Below are positions 6,927 through 14,517 of a DNA stretch of 64,000 nucleotides, piece after piece (the stretch's first letter is position 1; the number at the start of each line of letters is the position of its first letter). Location of the stretch: contig JAUSLV010000018.1 of NCBI GenBank assembly GCA_030645495.1, positions 496,001-560,000 on the forward strand, in the 5' to 3' direction. The position numbers were made by a program, and so were the translations under genes. The notes beneath the pieces were generated by a model. The model made no database searches, was not told where the DNA came from, and saw only the letters and a list, made by a program, of their open reading frames with translations. The DNA comes from Actinomycetota bacterium. Its GTDB lineage: Bacteria > Actinomycetota > Acidimicrobiia > Acidimicrobiales > Ilumatobacteraceae.

Positions 6927-7877
6927 GTGACCATCAGCCAGAACGTGCTCGATCTGATCGGGAACACCCCGATGGTGGATGTCAGCCGTCTGTCACCGAA
7001 CCCGCGCGTGCAGATCATCGCCAAGCTGGAGAGCCAGAACCCGTTCGGGTCGGTGAAGGACCGCATCGCCAAGCAGATGATCCTGCGCGCCGAGCAGGAC
7101 GGCACGCTGGCTCCCGGCCAGACGATCGTCGAGCCGTCGTCGGGCAACACGGGTATCGCACTCGCCGCGATCGCCCAGTCGAAGGGCCATCCGATCAAGA
7201 TCCTGATGCCCACCAGCGTGTCCATCGAACGCCGCCAGATGCTGGAGGTGTTCGGTGCCGAGGTGATCCTCACGCCCGGCGAGGAGGGCAGCAACGGCGC
7301 AGTGAAGCGGGCAATGGCCCTGGCTGCCACGCATCCCGAATGGTGCTTCCTCTACCAGTACGGCAACGACAACAACCCCCGCGCGCACTACGAGGGCACC
7401 GGCCCCGAGATCCTGCGCGATTGCCCGGAGATCACCCACTTCGTGGCCGGCCTGGGCACCAGCGGCACGCTGATGGGCACCGGCCGGTACCTCAAGGAGC
7501 ACAAGCCCGGCGTGAAGGTGATCGCCATCGAGCCCCCGCTGGGCGAGAAGGTGGAAGGCCTGCGCAACCTCGACGAGGGCTACGTGCCGCCGCTGTTCGA
7601 CGCATGGCACGGCCAGCAACTGCTGGACCGCAAGCGCGTGGTGCGCCCGCGTGAGTCGATCGAGTGGACCCGCCGCCTCGTGCGCGAGTGTGCGGTGTTC
7701 GCCGGCATCTCGTCGGGCGCGGCCTTGGCCGGCGCGGCGAAGGTGGCCTCGGAGATCGAGGAAGGCGTGATCGTGTTCATCGTCTGCGACGGCGGCTGGA
7801 AGTACCTCAGCACCGGCGCTTACACCGACGATCTCGACGCCGCCGAAGCTAAGGCCGAGAGCATCATTTACTTCTGA
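6927..7877 (+). CDS. cysM: cysteine synthase, CysM (sulfur-carrier dependent) type
   Basis: 316 residues, PLP fold type II. Lys44 in N-P-F-G-S-V-K-D-R is the cofactor lysine and S-S-G-N-T-G (71-76) the phosphate/substrate loop. Segments Y-Q-Y-G-N, G-L-G-T-S-G-T-L-M-G-T-G-R-Y-L and G-W-K-Y-L-S-T-G-A-Y resemble mycobacterial CysM (Rv1336), which uses O-phosphoserine and CysO-thiocarboxylate, more than ordinary CysK. GTG 6927 is preferred because AGGGAG stands just upstream; an in-frame GTG at 6912 would add five residues. Followed by a hexanucleotide repeat. Confidence 0.9.
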   Translation: MTISQNVLDLIGNTPMVDVSRLSPNPRVQIIAKLESQNPFGSVKDRIAKQMILRAEQDGTLAPGQTIVEPSSGNTGIALAAIAQSKGHPIKILMPTSVSIERRQMLEVFGAEVILTPGEEGSNGAVKRAMALAATHPEWCFLYQYGNDNNPRAHYEGTGPEILRDCPEITHFVAGLGTSGTLMGTGRYLKEHKPGVKVIAIEPPLGEKVEGLRNLDEGYVPPLFDAWHGQQLLDRKRVVRPRESIEWTRRLVRECAVFAGISSGAALAGAAKVASEIEEGVIVFIVCDGGWKYLSTGAYTDDLDAAEAKAESIIYF

Positions 7878-7905
7878 GCGGGAGCGGGAGCGGGAGCGGG
7901 AGCGG
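7876..7905. repeat. hexanucleotide tandem repeat (GAGCGG)x5
   Basis: Five exact GAGCGG units begin inside the cysM stop codon and run into the gap before the convergent EamA gene. Polymorphic slippage is likely; no function seen. Confidence 0.9.
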
Positions 7906-7970
7906 GCGGGCAGGGCGGGTCGCGGCGGCCTGGCTGCCGGTGGCGGGCGGCCGGGTGGAGTGCGCCCCTG

Positions 7971-8091
7971 GTCTCGTCGTTCCGATTTCGAATTCAGTGA
8001 TGCGCGTGTGCCATCGGTCAGCAAGCGGCCGCTGGCGCCCTCATGACGGCGTCGTGGTGCCCGGGCCAATTCGAAATTGGAACGACGAGAC
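7971..8091. repeat. long hairpin element, copy 2 (expanded loop)
   Basis: Arms 7971-7994 and 8068-8091 are inverted copies matching at 23 of 24 positions and are the same sequence as the arms of the element at 5011-5075. The loop here is 73 bases instead of 9. It again sits between convergent genes (cysM and the EamA transporter). Confidence 0.85.
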
Positions 8092-8150
8092 GGAGCGCGC
8101 ACATGTCCCCGGTAGGCACCCGACGAGGGACCGCCAGGAGCGCGACCGGC

Positions 8151-8987
8151 TCAGCGGCCGAGCACCAGCGTCAGCAGGCCGCAGAACACCACGAAGGCGG
8201 CGGTGAGGCGGCGGCGGTGGTCGCCCTCGCCCAACAACTTCCACCCGGCCAGCGCGGCCAGCACCACACTCGATTCGCGCAGCGCCGTCACGTACCCGAC
8301 GGGAGCGTGCCGTACCGCCACCAGCACCATGCCGTAGGTGACGAGCGAGGCCAGCCCGGTGATGGTGGACATCCGCCAGTTGCTGCGCAGCACGGCGACC
8401 ATCTCGCGCCGCCGTCCGGTGGCGAGCGCGAAGATGGTGTTGCTGCTCATCGTTCCGATCGACGAGGCGAAGACGTAGGCAACACTGTCGGTGGTGCGTG
8501 CGCCCTTCGCGTCGGAGGTGGTGTAGAGGCCGATCGCGCACGCCAGCAGGAGGGCAGTGGCGAGGTGCACGCCGGTGGCGCCGTAGGCCAGCAGCGCCAG
8601 GCCGCACACCACCACGCAGATGCCCACGATCTCGAAGGTCGTGAGGTGGTCGCGCAGGAACACCACGCCGCAGATCGCAGCGATCGCCGCACCACCGCCT
8701 CGCGCCACCGGGTAGCTGACCGAGAAGTCGCCCACCGTGTAGGCGCGGGCTAGCAGCCACACGTACGGCAGGTGGATACAGCCGCTGACAGCGGCCCACA
8801 TGTAGCCCTGCCAGGGCATGCCCCAGATGATCTCGTAGCCGATCATCAGCGGCAGCGAGAAGACGGCGCCCATGAAGAACTGGGCCCACAAGGTCATGTA
8901 GATGTCGCCCTTGGAGCGTTTGGCAACGAGGTTCCAGCCGGCATGGAGCACGGCTGCGCCCAGGGCGAGCAGCGTGGCGAACAGCAT
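8151..8987 (-). CDS. EamA/DMT-superfamily transporter
   Basis: 278 residues with about ten hydrophobic segments in two similar halves, typical of drug/metabolite transporters of the EamA type. The N-terminus L-F-A-T-L-L-A-L-G-A-A-V-L-H-A-G-W-N and the motif P-V-A-R-G-G-G near residue 93 are family hallmarks, and the second half ends with a conserved L-G-E-x7-R segment. Inner-membrane export or uptake of an unknown metabolite. Only 3 bp separate it from the acyltransferase upstream on the same strand, so the two are likely one transcript. Confidence 0.85.
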   Translation of the reverse strand: MLFATLLALGAAVLHAGWNLVAKRSKGDIYMTLWAQFFMGAVFSLPLMIGYEIIWGMPWQGYMWAAVSGCIHLPYVWLLARAYTVGDFSVSYPVARGGGAAIAAICGVVFLRDHLTTFEIVGICVVVCGLALLAYGATGVHLATALLLACAIGLYTTSDAKGARTTDSVAYVFASSIGTMSSNTIFALATGRRREMVAVLRSNWRMSTITGLASLVTYGMVLVAVRHAPVGYVTALRESSVVLAALAGWKLLGEGDHRRRLTAAFVVFCGLLTLVLGR

Positions 8988-8990
8988 GGG

Positions 8991-10130
8991 TCAGGCGTCT
9001 GCGGAGGCTGGAACCGCAGCCGGATCGGGCACCGCGCCACGCTTGGGGCGCACCCACTGGCGGCCAAACAGGTAGATCACCGGCAAGGTGAACAGCAGCG
9101 GGCCGATGAACGCGAACGGGCGCGACAGCCACCACCAGCCGTCAGGTGAGCGCGCTTCGTTCTTCTTGCCGGCGAGCGCGTATGTGACGGCGCGGTGCAT
9201 TGCCATGCCGGTGGTGTGGAACAGGAACAGTGGCATCGAGAAGCGGTTGATCGTGTCGTTGACCTTCGCCCAGCGAACGCGCACCAGGCGAGCCTCCATC
9301 CGCGGTCGCAGCACCTCCGCGACCCCGGCCTGGAACAGCACGAGCGCCACGATGCACAGCGTGGGCGGGGCCATGTTCGAGCGCTCGCCCGGTACACCGA
9401 CCATCGAGCCCGGGTAGAGCCCACTGAACACCAGGCCGGCCAGCCCGGCCAGCCCGGCCCACAGCAGCGTCCAGTCGGCGCGCCGCGTCGCGTGCACGAG
9501 GCGTTGGTAGAAGAAGCCCAGCTGATGGCACAGGCCCCACACGGTGATCATGTTGAGGATGCCCAGCCACTCGTGGTCGTAGCGGAAGCGGAGGATGTCG
9601 ACGGCACCGGCGGCAGCGGCGAAGAACACGAGAACGATCGAGTCGAATCGTTCGTGCAGCCACAGGAACACCGGCAGCAGCGCAACCAGCCCGATGTACA
9701 CGCCCATGAACCACAGCGGGCTCACCACCAGCAGCACGGCGCGGCCCATCCATTCGAGGTTGAAGACCGCGCCCAGCACGATGCCGGCCACCACCCACAC
9801 CACGAACAGTGCAATCGCCGGCACGGCCAGCCGCTTCAAACGCTTGAACACGAAACTGCCGAGTCGCTCGCCCTTGGCCTGCGCCTTCTGCCACGAGATG
9901 AGGTGCGAGTAGCCGCCCACGTAGAAGAACAGCGGCATCACCTGCAGCAGCCACGTGGCGGCCCACAAGCCGGTGGTGAACCCGATCGGGCTGGTGGCGT
10001 GCGGCCCGTCGTCCTTCCAGATGACGATCGTGAACACCCAGTGCCACGCCACCACCACCAGCAGGCTGAACGCGCGCAGGAAGTCGATGTACCGGTCGCG
10101 TGTCGGTGACGCTTCGGAGGAGTCGGTCAC
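8991..10130 (-). CDS. acyltransferase-3 family membrane protein
   Basis: 379 residues, about ten membrane helices. The start of the fold R-D-R-Y-I-D-F-L-R-A-F-S-L-L-V-V-V-x-W-H-W is the family motif of OafA/nodulation-type acyltransferases; the H in W-H is the proposed catalytic residue, and the L-P-L-F-x-H-like segment M-P-L-F-L-F-H occurs late. These enzymes acylate cell-envelope sugars or other exported molecules. GTG at 10130 gives a sensible start; further in-frame sequence upstream runs through the divergent CPBP gene. Substrate unknown. Confidence 0.85.
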   Translation of the reverse strand: MTDSSEASPTRDRYIDFLRAFSLLVVVAWHWVFTIVIWKDDGPHATSPIGFTTGLWAATWLLQVMPLFFYVGGYSHLISWQKAQAKGERLGSFVFKRLKRLAVPAIALFVVWVVAGIVLGAVFNLEWMGRAVLLVVSPLWFMGVYIGLVALLPVFLWLHERFDSIVLVFFAAAAGAVDILRFRYDHEWLGILNMITVWGLCHQLGFFYQRLVHATRRADWTLLWAGLAGLAGLVFSGLYPGSMVGVPGERSNMAPPTLCIVALVLFQAGVAEVLRPRMEARLVRVRWAKVNDTINRFSMPLFLFHTTGMAMHRAVTYALAGKKNEARSPDGWWWLSRPFAFIGPLLFTLPVIYLFGRQWVRPKRGAVPDPAAVPASADA

Positions 10131-10133
10131 AGG

Positions 10134-10139
10134 TACCCT
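10134..10139 (+). promoter_or_regulatory. -10 element, leaderless CPBP protease gene
   Basis: TACCCT 7 nt before the GTG start at 10147, without a ribosome binding site. Confidence 0.45.
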
Positions 10140-10146
10140 CGGCGCT

Positions 10147-10857
10147 GTGTCCACGGATGCACAGCCCGAGCGTACGCGCTGGCGATGGTCCACCGGCGGA
10201 GTATTGCTGGTGCTGGGCGTCGCCAACCTGATGTCCAACCGGGTGATCCCCGACTGGGCCTACGTGCCGTGGAACCTCTGTGTCGCGGCAGTCATCACGG
10301 TGATTGCGGTGAGAGCCGCGACATGGAGCGAGATCGGGTTCACCGAGTGGCGGCGCGGGTTGGCGTGGGGTGCCGTGCTGTTCGTGCTGACCTCGGGCGT
10401 GCTGCTGCTGGCCATCACGATGCCCGCGTTCAACGACATGTACCACGACAAGCGGGTCGGGGCGGGCACGGGGGAGTGGCTCTACCAGGCGTTCCTGCGC
10501 ATCCCGCTGGGCACGGCCGTGCTGGAGGAGGTGGCGTTCCGTGCGGTGCTGCCGGGGTTGTTGGCCGTGCGCTTCGGCATCCTGCGCGGCAGCCTGCTGG
10601 CGTCGCTGTGCTTCGGGCTGTGGCACGTGCTGCCCGCGCTCAGCCTCAATGAGGTGAACCCGACGGCGACGAAGGTGTTCGGTGACGGTACCGGTGGGGT
10701 GGTGGCGGCAGTGGTGTTCGCCGTCGTCGGCACCGCGTTCGCCGGCATGTGGTGGTGCTGGATCCGGTACCGCTCGCGCAGCGTGCTGGCCACGATCATC
10801 GCTCACATCGCGTCGAACTCGGTGGCCTACACGATCGCGTTCGTGGTGGGGCACTGA
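10147..10857 (+). CDS. CPBP (CAAX/Abi-type) intramembrane metalloprotease
   Basis: 236 residues, several membrane segments. The three CPBP motifs are present: E127-E128-V-A-F-R132, F-x3-H in F-G-L-W-H, and H-x3-N in I-A-H-I-A-S-N near the C-terminus. Members are CAAX-prenyl-protease-like intramembrane proteases, in bacteria often with roles in membrane protein processing or bacteriocin immunity. In the comparable mycobacterial block a rhomboid protease (Rv1337) stands between cysM and murI; here a different class of intramembrane protease takes this place. Start GTG 10147 lies only 16 bp from the divergent acyltransferase start. Confidence 0.88.
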   Translation: MSTDAQPERTRWRWSTGGVLLVLGVANLMSNRVIPDWAYVPWNLCVAAVITVIAVRAATWSEIGFTEWRRGLAWGAVLFVLTSGVLLLAITMPAFNDMYHDKRVGAGTGEWLYQAFLRIPLGTAVLEEVAFRAVLPGLLAVRFGILRGSLLASLCFGLWHVLPALSLNEVNPTATKVFGDGTGGVVAAVVFAVVGTAFAGMWWCWIRYRSRSVLATIIAHIASNSVAYTIAFVVGH

Positions 10858-10893
10858 ACACGGGCCCGGCGGGCACCCGTTAGCCCCGCCAGT

Positions 10894-10899
10894 TATCGT
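10894..10899 (+). promoter_or_regulatory. -10 element, leaderless murI
   Basis: TATCGT 7 nt before the murI ATG at 10907; no Shine-Dalgarno sequence is present. Confidence 0.45.
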
Positions 10900-10906
10900 T
10901 GTGCCG

Positions 10907-11722
10907 ATGGATCGGCCGATCGGGATGTTCGACAGCGGTTTCGGTGGGCTCACCGTGGCCCGCGCCGTCATCGACCTGCTGCCGCACGAGCATCTCGTGT
11001 ACATCGGCGACACCGGCCGCTACCCGTACGGCCCGCGGCCGCAGGCAGAGGTGCGCGAGTTCGCCCACCAACTGGCCTGGAGCCTGGTGAACGACTTCGA
11101 CGTGAAGGCGATCGTCGTCGCCTGCAACACCGCCTCCGCCGCCGCGCTGCACGAGCTGGAGAACGAGATGCCGGTGCCCGTGTTCGACGTGATCGCGCCC
11201 GGCACCCGAACGCTCGTGCAGGCCACCCGCAGCGGTCGCGTCGGTGTGATCGGCACGGTGGGCACGATCTCGTCCGGCGCCTACGAACGCGAAGTGCAGG
11301 CGCTGGGTGCCGGCGTGGCGCTCACTGCGGTGGCGTGCCCCGGGTTCGTCGAGTTCGTGGAGCGCGGCCAGACCAGCGGCGAGGAGGTCACGATCCTGGC
11401 CGACCGTCTGCTGGCCCCGGTGAAGGCCGCCGGTGTCGACACGCTGCTGCTGGGTTGCACGCACTACCCCTATCTCGCCGACGTGATCGGCACCGTGATG
11501 GGCGGCGATGTCACGCTGGTCAGCAGCGCCGACGAGACGGCCCTCGTCGTGCGCGACGAACTCGCCGTGGCCGGTCTGCTGCGCGAGCCGGCCGACGACC
11601 TGGCCGAACCAGCGCAGCACCGATTCCTCTCCAGCGGCGACATCTCCTGGTTCGCCGACCTCGGCGGGCGCCTACTGGGCCCCGAACTCCGCGACGCCGA
11701 ACAATGGCATCACGACACCTGA
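10907..11722 (+). CDS. murI: glutamate racemase
   Basis: 271 residues. Supplies D-glutamate for peptidoglycan. The N-terminus [14 protein letters not shown] and [11 protein letters not shown] are signatures; the two catalytic cysteines are Cys73 (A-C-N-T-A-S) and Cys184 (G-C-T-H-Y-P). ATG 10907 is the start of the conserved region; longer in-frame extensions read through the CPBP gene. Followed after 44 bp by rph and then rdgB, the usual actinobacterial order. Confidence 0.95.
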   Translation: MDRPIGMFDSGFGGLTVARAVIDLLPHEHLVYIGDTGRYPYGPRPQAEVREFAHQLAWSLVNDFDVKAIVVACNTASAAALHELENEMPVPVFDVIAPGTRTLVQATRSGRVGVIGTVGTISSGAYEREVQALGAGVALTAVACPGFVEFVERGQTSGEEVTILADRLLAPVKAAGVDTLLLGCTHYPYLADVIGTVMGGDVTLVSSADETALVVRDELAVAGLLREPADDLAEPAQHRFLSSGDISWFADLGGRLLGPELRDAEQWHHDT

Positions 11723-11766
11723 TCATCAACCCACCTCTGCACCATCAACCCACCAAGGACCACACC

Positions 11767-12525
11767 ATGACCCGCCCCGACGGCCGCGCTACGAACGAAC
11801 TGCGCCCCATCACCTTCGAACGCGACTACACCGAGATGGCCGCCGGCAGCGTGCTGGTGAGCTTCGGCAAGACCCGCGTGCTGTGCACGGCCAGCATCGA
11901 CGAGAGCGTGCCGCGCTGGATGAAGGGCAGCGGCAAGGGTTGGGTGACCGCGGAGTACTCGATGCTGCCCGGCGCCTCGCCCGAGCGCATCGATCGCGAA
12001 GCGGCCAAAGGCAAGCAGAGCGGCCGTACGGTCGAGATCCAGCGGCTGATCGGCCGTTCGCTGCGCGCCGCGTGCGACATGAAGCTGTTGGGCGAGCGGC
12101 AGGTGATCGTGGATTGCGACGTGCTGCAGGCCGATGGCGGCACCCGCACCGCCAGCATCTGCGGCGGCTACCTCGCGTTGCACGACGCGCTCACCCGCCT
12201 CGTGCAGCTGAAGGAGATCAAGCAGCACCCGTTGCATTCGTTCTGCGCGGCGATCAGCGTGGGTGTGGTGAACGGCATTCCCGTGCTCGACCTGCCGTAC
12301 GTGGAGGACAGCACTGCCGAGGTCGACATGAACGTCGTCGTGCTGGGCCAGCCCGGTGGTGAGCCGAAGTTCGTGGAGGTGCAGGGTACCGCCGAAGGTG
12401 CCGCGTTCAGCCGCGACGAGCTCGACCAACTGCTCGCGTTGGCCACCGGTGGCCTCGGCCAGATCATCGACCTGCAGGCGCTCACCATCGCCACGCCGCC
12501 CACCCCCAAGGTGCTGGGGCGCTGA
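11767..12525 (+). CDS. rph: ribonuclease PH
   Basis: 252 residues, full length. Phosphorolytic 3'-to-5' exoribonuclease that trims tRNA 3' ends. Family signatures: R-P-D-G-R at residues 3-7, [30 protein letters not shown] and [13 protein letters not shown]. Start ATG 11767 is preceded by C-A-A-G-G-A. Central gene of murI-rph-rdgB. Confidence 0.95.
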   Translation: MTRPDGRATNELRPITFERDYTEMAAGSVLVSFGKTRVLCTASIDESVPRWMKGSGKGWVTAEYSMLPGASPERIDREAAKGKQSGRTVEIQRLIGRSLRAACDMKLLGERQVIVDCDVLQADGGTRTASICGGYLALHDALTRLVQLKEIKQHPLHSFCAAISVGVVNGIPVLDLPYVEDSTAEVDMNVVVLGQPGGEPKFVEVQGTAEGAAFSRDELDQLLALATGGLGQIIDLQALTIATPPTPKVLGR

Positions 12526-12529
12526 CTCC

Positions 12530-13132
12530 GTGATCCCCCTGCCGCAGTTGGTGTGCGCATCGGCCAACCAGCACAAGGTGGCCGAGATCGCGGCCATCCT
12601 GGAAGGCGTGGTGGACCTGCTGCCGCGCCCCGACGGTGTGCCCGACGTGGTGGAGGATGCCGGGTCGCTGGAGGGCAACGCGCGTCTCAAGGCCCAGGCG
12701 ATCTGCACCGCCAGCGGGCTGCCGGCGGTGAGTGACGACACCGGCCTGTTCGTGAATGCGCTCGACGGAGAGCCGGGTGTCGACACCGCGTACTACGCCG
12801 GACCGGGCGCCACGTATGCGCAGAACCGCGCCAAACTGCTGAGCGCCATGGCAGGTGCCACCACTCGGGCCGCCCACTTCCGCACGGCGGTGATGGTGGT
12901 GTGGCCAGATGGCCGCGAGTTGTCCGTGGAGGGTGTGTGCGCAGGCTCGATCGCCACCGAGGAGCGCGGCGAGCGCGGGTTCGGCTACGACCCGCTGTTC
13001 ATCCCCGCGGTGGGTGCCGACGGCGCAGCGAACCTGCGCACCTTCAGCCAGATGAGCGATGAGGAGAAGAACGTCATCAGCCACCGAGGCCGGGCGTTCA
13101 CCGCGCTCGTGGTGGCGCTCAGCCGCGCCTGA
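12530..13132 (+). CDS. rdgB: XTP/dITP diphosphatase (non-canonical purine NTPase)
   Basis: 200 residues. Removes deaminated purine triphosphates (dITP, XTP). Signatures: S-A-N-Q-H-K-V-A-E-I near the N-terminus, E-D-A-G-S-L-E-G-N-A, V-S-D-D-T-G-L, G-E-P-G-V, and G-F-G-Y-D-P-L-F. GTG start 4 bp after the rph stop; coupling with rph is likely. The typical S-A/T-x-N-xx-K site is present with H before K. Confidence 0.93.
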   Translation: MIPLPQLVCASANQHKVAEIAAILEGVVDLLPRPDGVPDVVEDAGSLEGNARLKAQAICTASGLPAVSDDTGLFVNALDGEPGVDTAYYAGPGATYAQNRAKLLSAMAGATTRAAHFRTAVMVVWPDGRELSVEGVCAGSIATEERGERGFGYDPLFIPAVGADGAANLRTFSQMSDEEKNVISHRGRAFTALVVALSRA

Positions 13133-13138
13133 GAAGGC

Positions 13139-14158
13139 TCACCACCCGCGCAGGTCGATCGCCCAACGGTCGACGACCTCCTCGCCGCGCACCACCCAGG
13201 CCACCTCGTGCAGGGCCATCGTCGGGTCGATGTGCGCCGGCACGACGCGCACGCGGTCGCCCACGCGCAGGGTGGTGTCATCGGTGGTGGCGAAGGTGAC
13301 GTGCTCGTCGCTGAGGAACCACACGTCGGCGGGTTGCCCGTCGAGCGTCTGTACCGCGGGGTTGCCGTGGTCCATGCCCATCGCTTTCAGGCCCACGTCG
13401 GCGACGGCGAACCCGGCCGACGTGGAGATGACGGTGCCGATCACGAAGCAGGCCTGCTGGAACGGCAGCCCGAGCCGGGCGTAATGCGTGTCCATCAGCG
13501 CGTAGCTGCCGGCCTGCACCTCGGTGACGCGGTCGTGCAGGTGGTAGGTGCCGGTGCCGCCGGCGCTGACGACGTCGCCGCCCACCAGCGCGTGGGCCGC
13601 GAGCAGGCGCTCGACGCAGGCCTGTACCTCGGCGCGCTGTCGCTCTCGGTCGTCGACCATCATCAGGTGGCCCTCGTAGCCCATCACGCCGCGCACGGCG
13701 AGACCGCGACCGCGGGCGAGATCGGCGATGCGGCCGGCGTCGGCGGGCGCGCACCCGCAGCGTGGGAGGCCGACGTTCACGTCGACCAGCACTTCCTGTA
13801 GCCCGGCCCGCGCTGCGGCCTCGATCGTCTCCGCAGAATCGACGGCGATGGTGATGCGGGCGTTCTGCTGGGCCTCGGCGAGGGCTGCCAGTCGCGTGGG
13901 GTCGAGCACTTCGTTGGCCAACAGCAGGTCGTCGCCCAGCGCGGCGGCCGCCATTCCCACCATCTCGCGAGGAGTGGCGCAGGTGAACGCGGCGTGGCCG
14001 GCGGCGCGCTGAAGCGCGGCGAGCGAGGTGCACTTGTGTGCCTTCACGTGCGGCCGCAGCGCGGTGCCGGGGAGGGCCGCACTCATGGTGGCCAGGTTGT
14101 GGCCGAGCAGGTCGCGGTCGATCACCAGGGCCGGTGTGGGCAGATCGTGCACGTGCAT
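13139..14158 (-). CDS. DSD1-type PLP enzyme (D-threonine aldolase / D-serine dehydratase-like)
   Basis: 339 residues, alanine-racemase-like N-terminal barrel plus C-terminal D-serine-dehydratase-like domain. L-P-T-P-A-L-V-I-D begins the fold; R-P-H-V-K-A-H-K at 35-42 carries the expected PLP lysine (Lys39). The C-terminal domain has D-H-G-N-P-A-V, S-D-E-H-V-T-F and V-P-A-H-I-D-P; family members with metal use a His and Cys in the last motif, where this protein has Asp in place of Cys, so metal use may differ. The reaction (D-threonine or D-hydroxyaspartate aldolase or dehydratase) is not decided by sequence. Convergent with rdgB. Confidence 0.82.
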   Translation of the reverse strand: MHVHDLPTPALVIDRDLLGHNLATMSAALPGTALRPHVKAHKCTSLAALQRAAGHAAFTCATPREMVGMAAAALGDDLLLANEVLDPTRLAALAEAQQNARITIAVDSAETIEAAARAGLQEVLVDVNVGLPRCGCAPADAGRIADLARGRGLAVRGVMGYEGHLMMVDDRERQRAEVQACVERLLAAHALVGGDVVSAGGTGTYHLHDRVTEVQAGSYALMDTHYARLGLPFQQACFVIGTVISTSAGFAVADVGLKAMGMDHGNPAVQTLDGQPADVWFLSDEHVTFATTDDTTLRVGDRVRVVPAHIDPTMALHEVAWVVRGEEVVDRWAIDLRGW

Positions 14159-14228
14159 GTTGCGCCGATCTTCGCGCGACGGCCCTGGTCGCCTACGCTA
14201 TGGATAGCTCGCTTTACGAGCGGTGTCT

Positions 14229-14244
14229 ATTAGGGTTACCTTAC
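14229..14244 (+). promoter_or_regulatory. iron-box-like element upstream of feoA
   Basis: ATTAGGGTTACCTTAC lies just before the AAGGAGGA ribosome binding site of feoA and overlaps a possible TATTAG -10. It resembles the TTAGGTTAGG.. type iron box of DtxR/IdeR but is shorter than the 19-bp consensus. Iron-dependent repression is plausible from context. Confidence 0.35.
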
Positions 14245-14256
14245 AAGGAGGAAGCC

Positions 14257-14517
14257 ATGCGGCTCTCGGAGGTACCCGTCGGCGGGAGTGGAGTGGTGCG
14301 CAACGTGGCGGCGGGTAACCATGGGCAGGGGCGACGCCTCGAAGACCTCGGTGTCATCAGCGGCACGACGGTGCGCGTCGAACGTCGGGCCCCGATGGGC
14401 GACCCGACGATCTACGAGGTGCGCAACGCGCTGCTGGCGATTCGCCGTCACGACGCCGAGCTGGTCGACGTGGAGTTGTGCCAGACGGCCGCAGGTGCTG
14501 CTGATGACGCACTGTGA
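14257..14517 (+). CDS. feoA: FeoA-domain ferrous iron transport protein
   Basis: 86 residues, SH3-like FeoA fold: L-S-E-V-P-V-G-G-S-G-V-V-R-N-V, R-R-L-E-D-L-G-V-I-S-G-T-T-V-R-V-E-R-R-A-P-M-G-D-P and Y-E-V-R-N-A-L-L-A-I-R. Cytosolic partner thought to modulate FeoB. Strong Shine-Dalgarno AAGGAGGA. Its 3' end overlaps feoB by 14 bp. Confidence 0.9.
   Translation: MRLSEVPVGGSGVVRNVAAGNHGQGRRLEDLGVISGTTVRVERRAPMGDPTIYEVRNALLAIRRHDAELVDVELCQTAAGAADDAL

Noticed and set aside
9142-11013. Long minus-strand frame over acyltransferase, CPBP and murI
   Set aside because: Shadow frame; composition biased and the plus/minus genes there have clear motifs.
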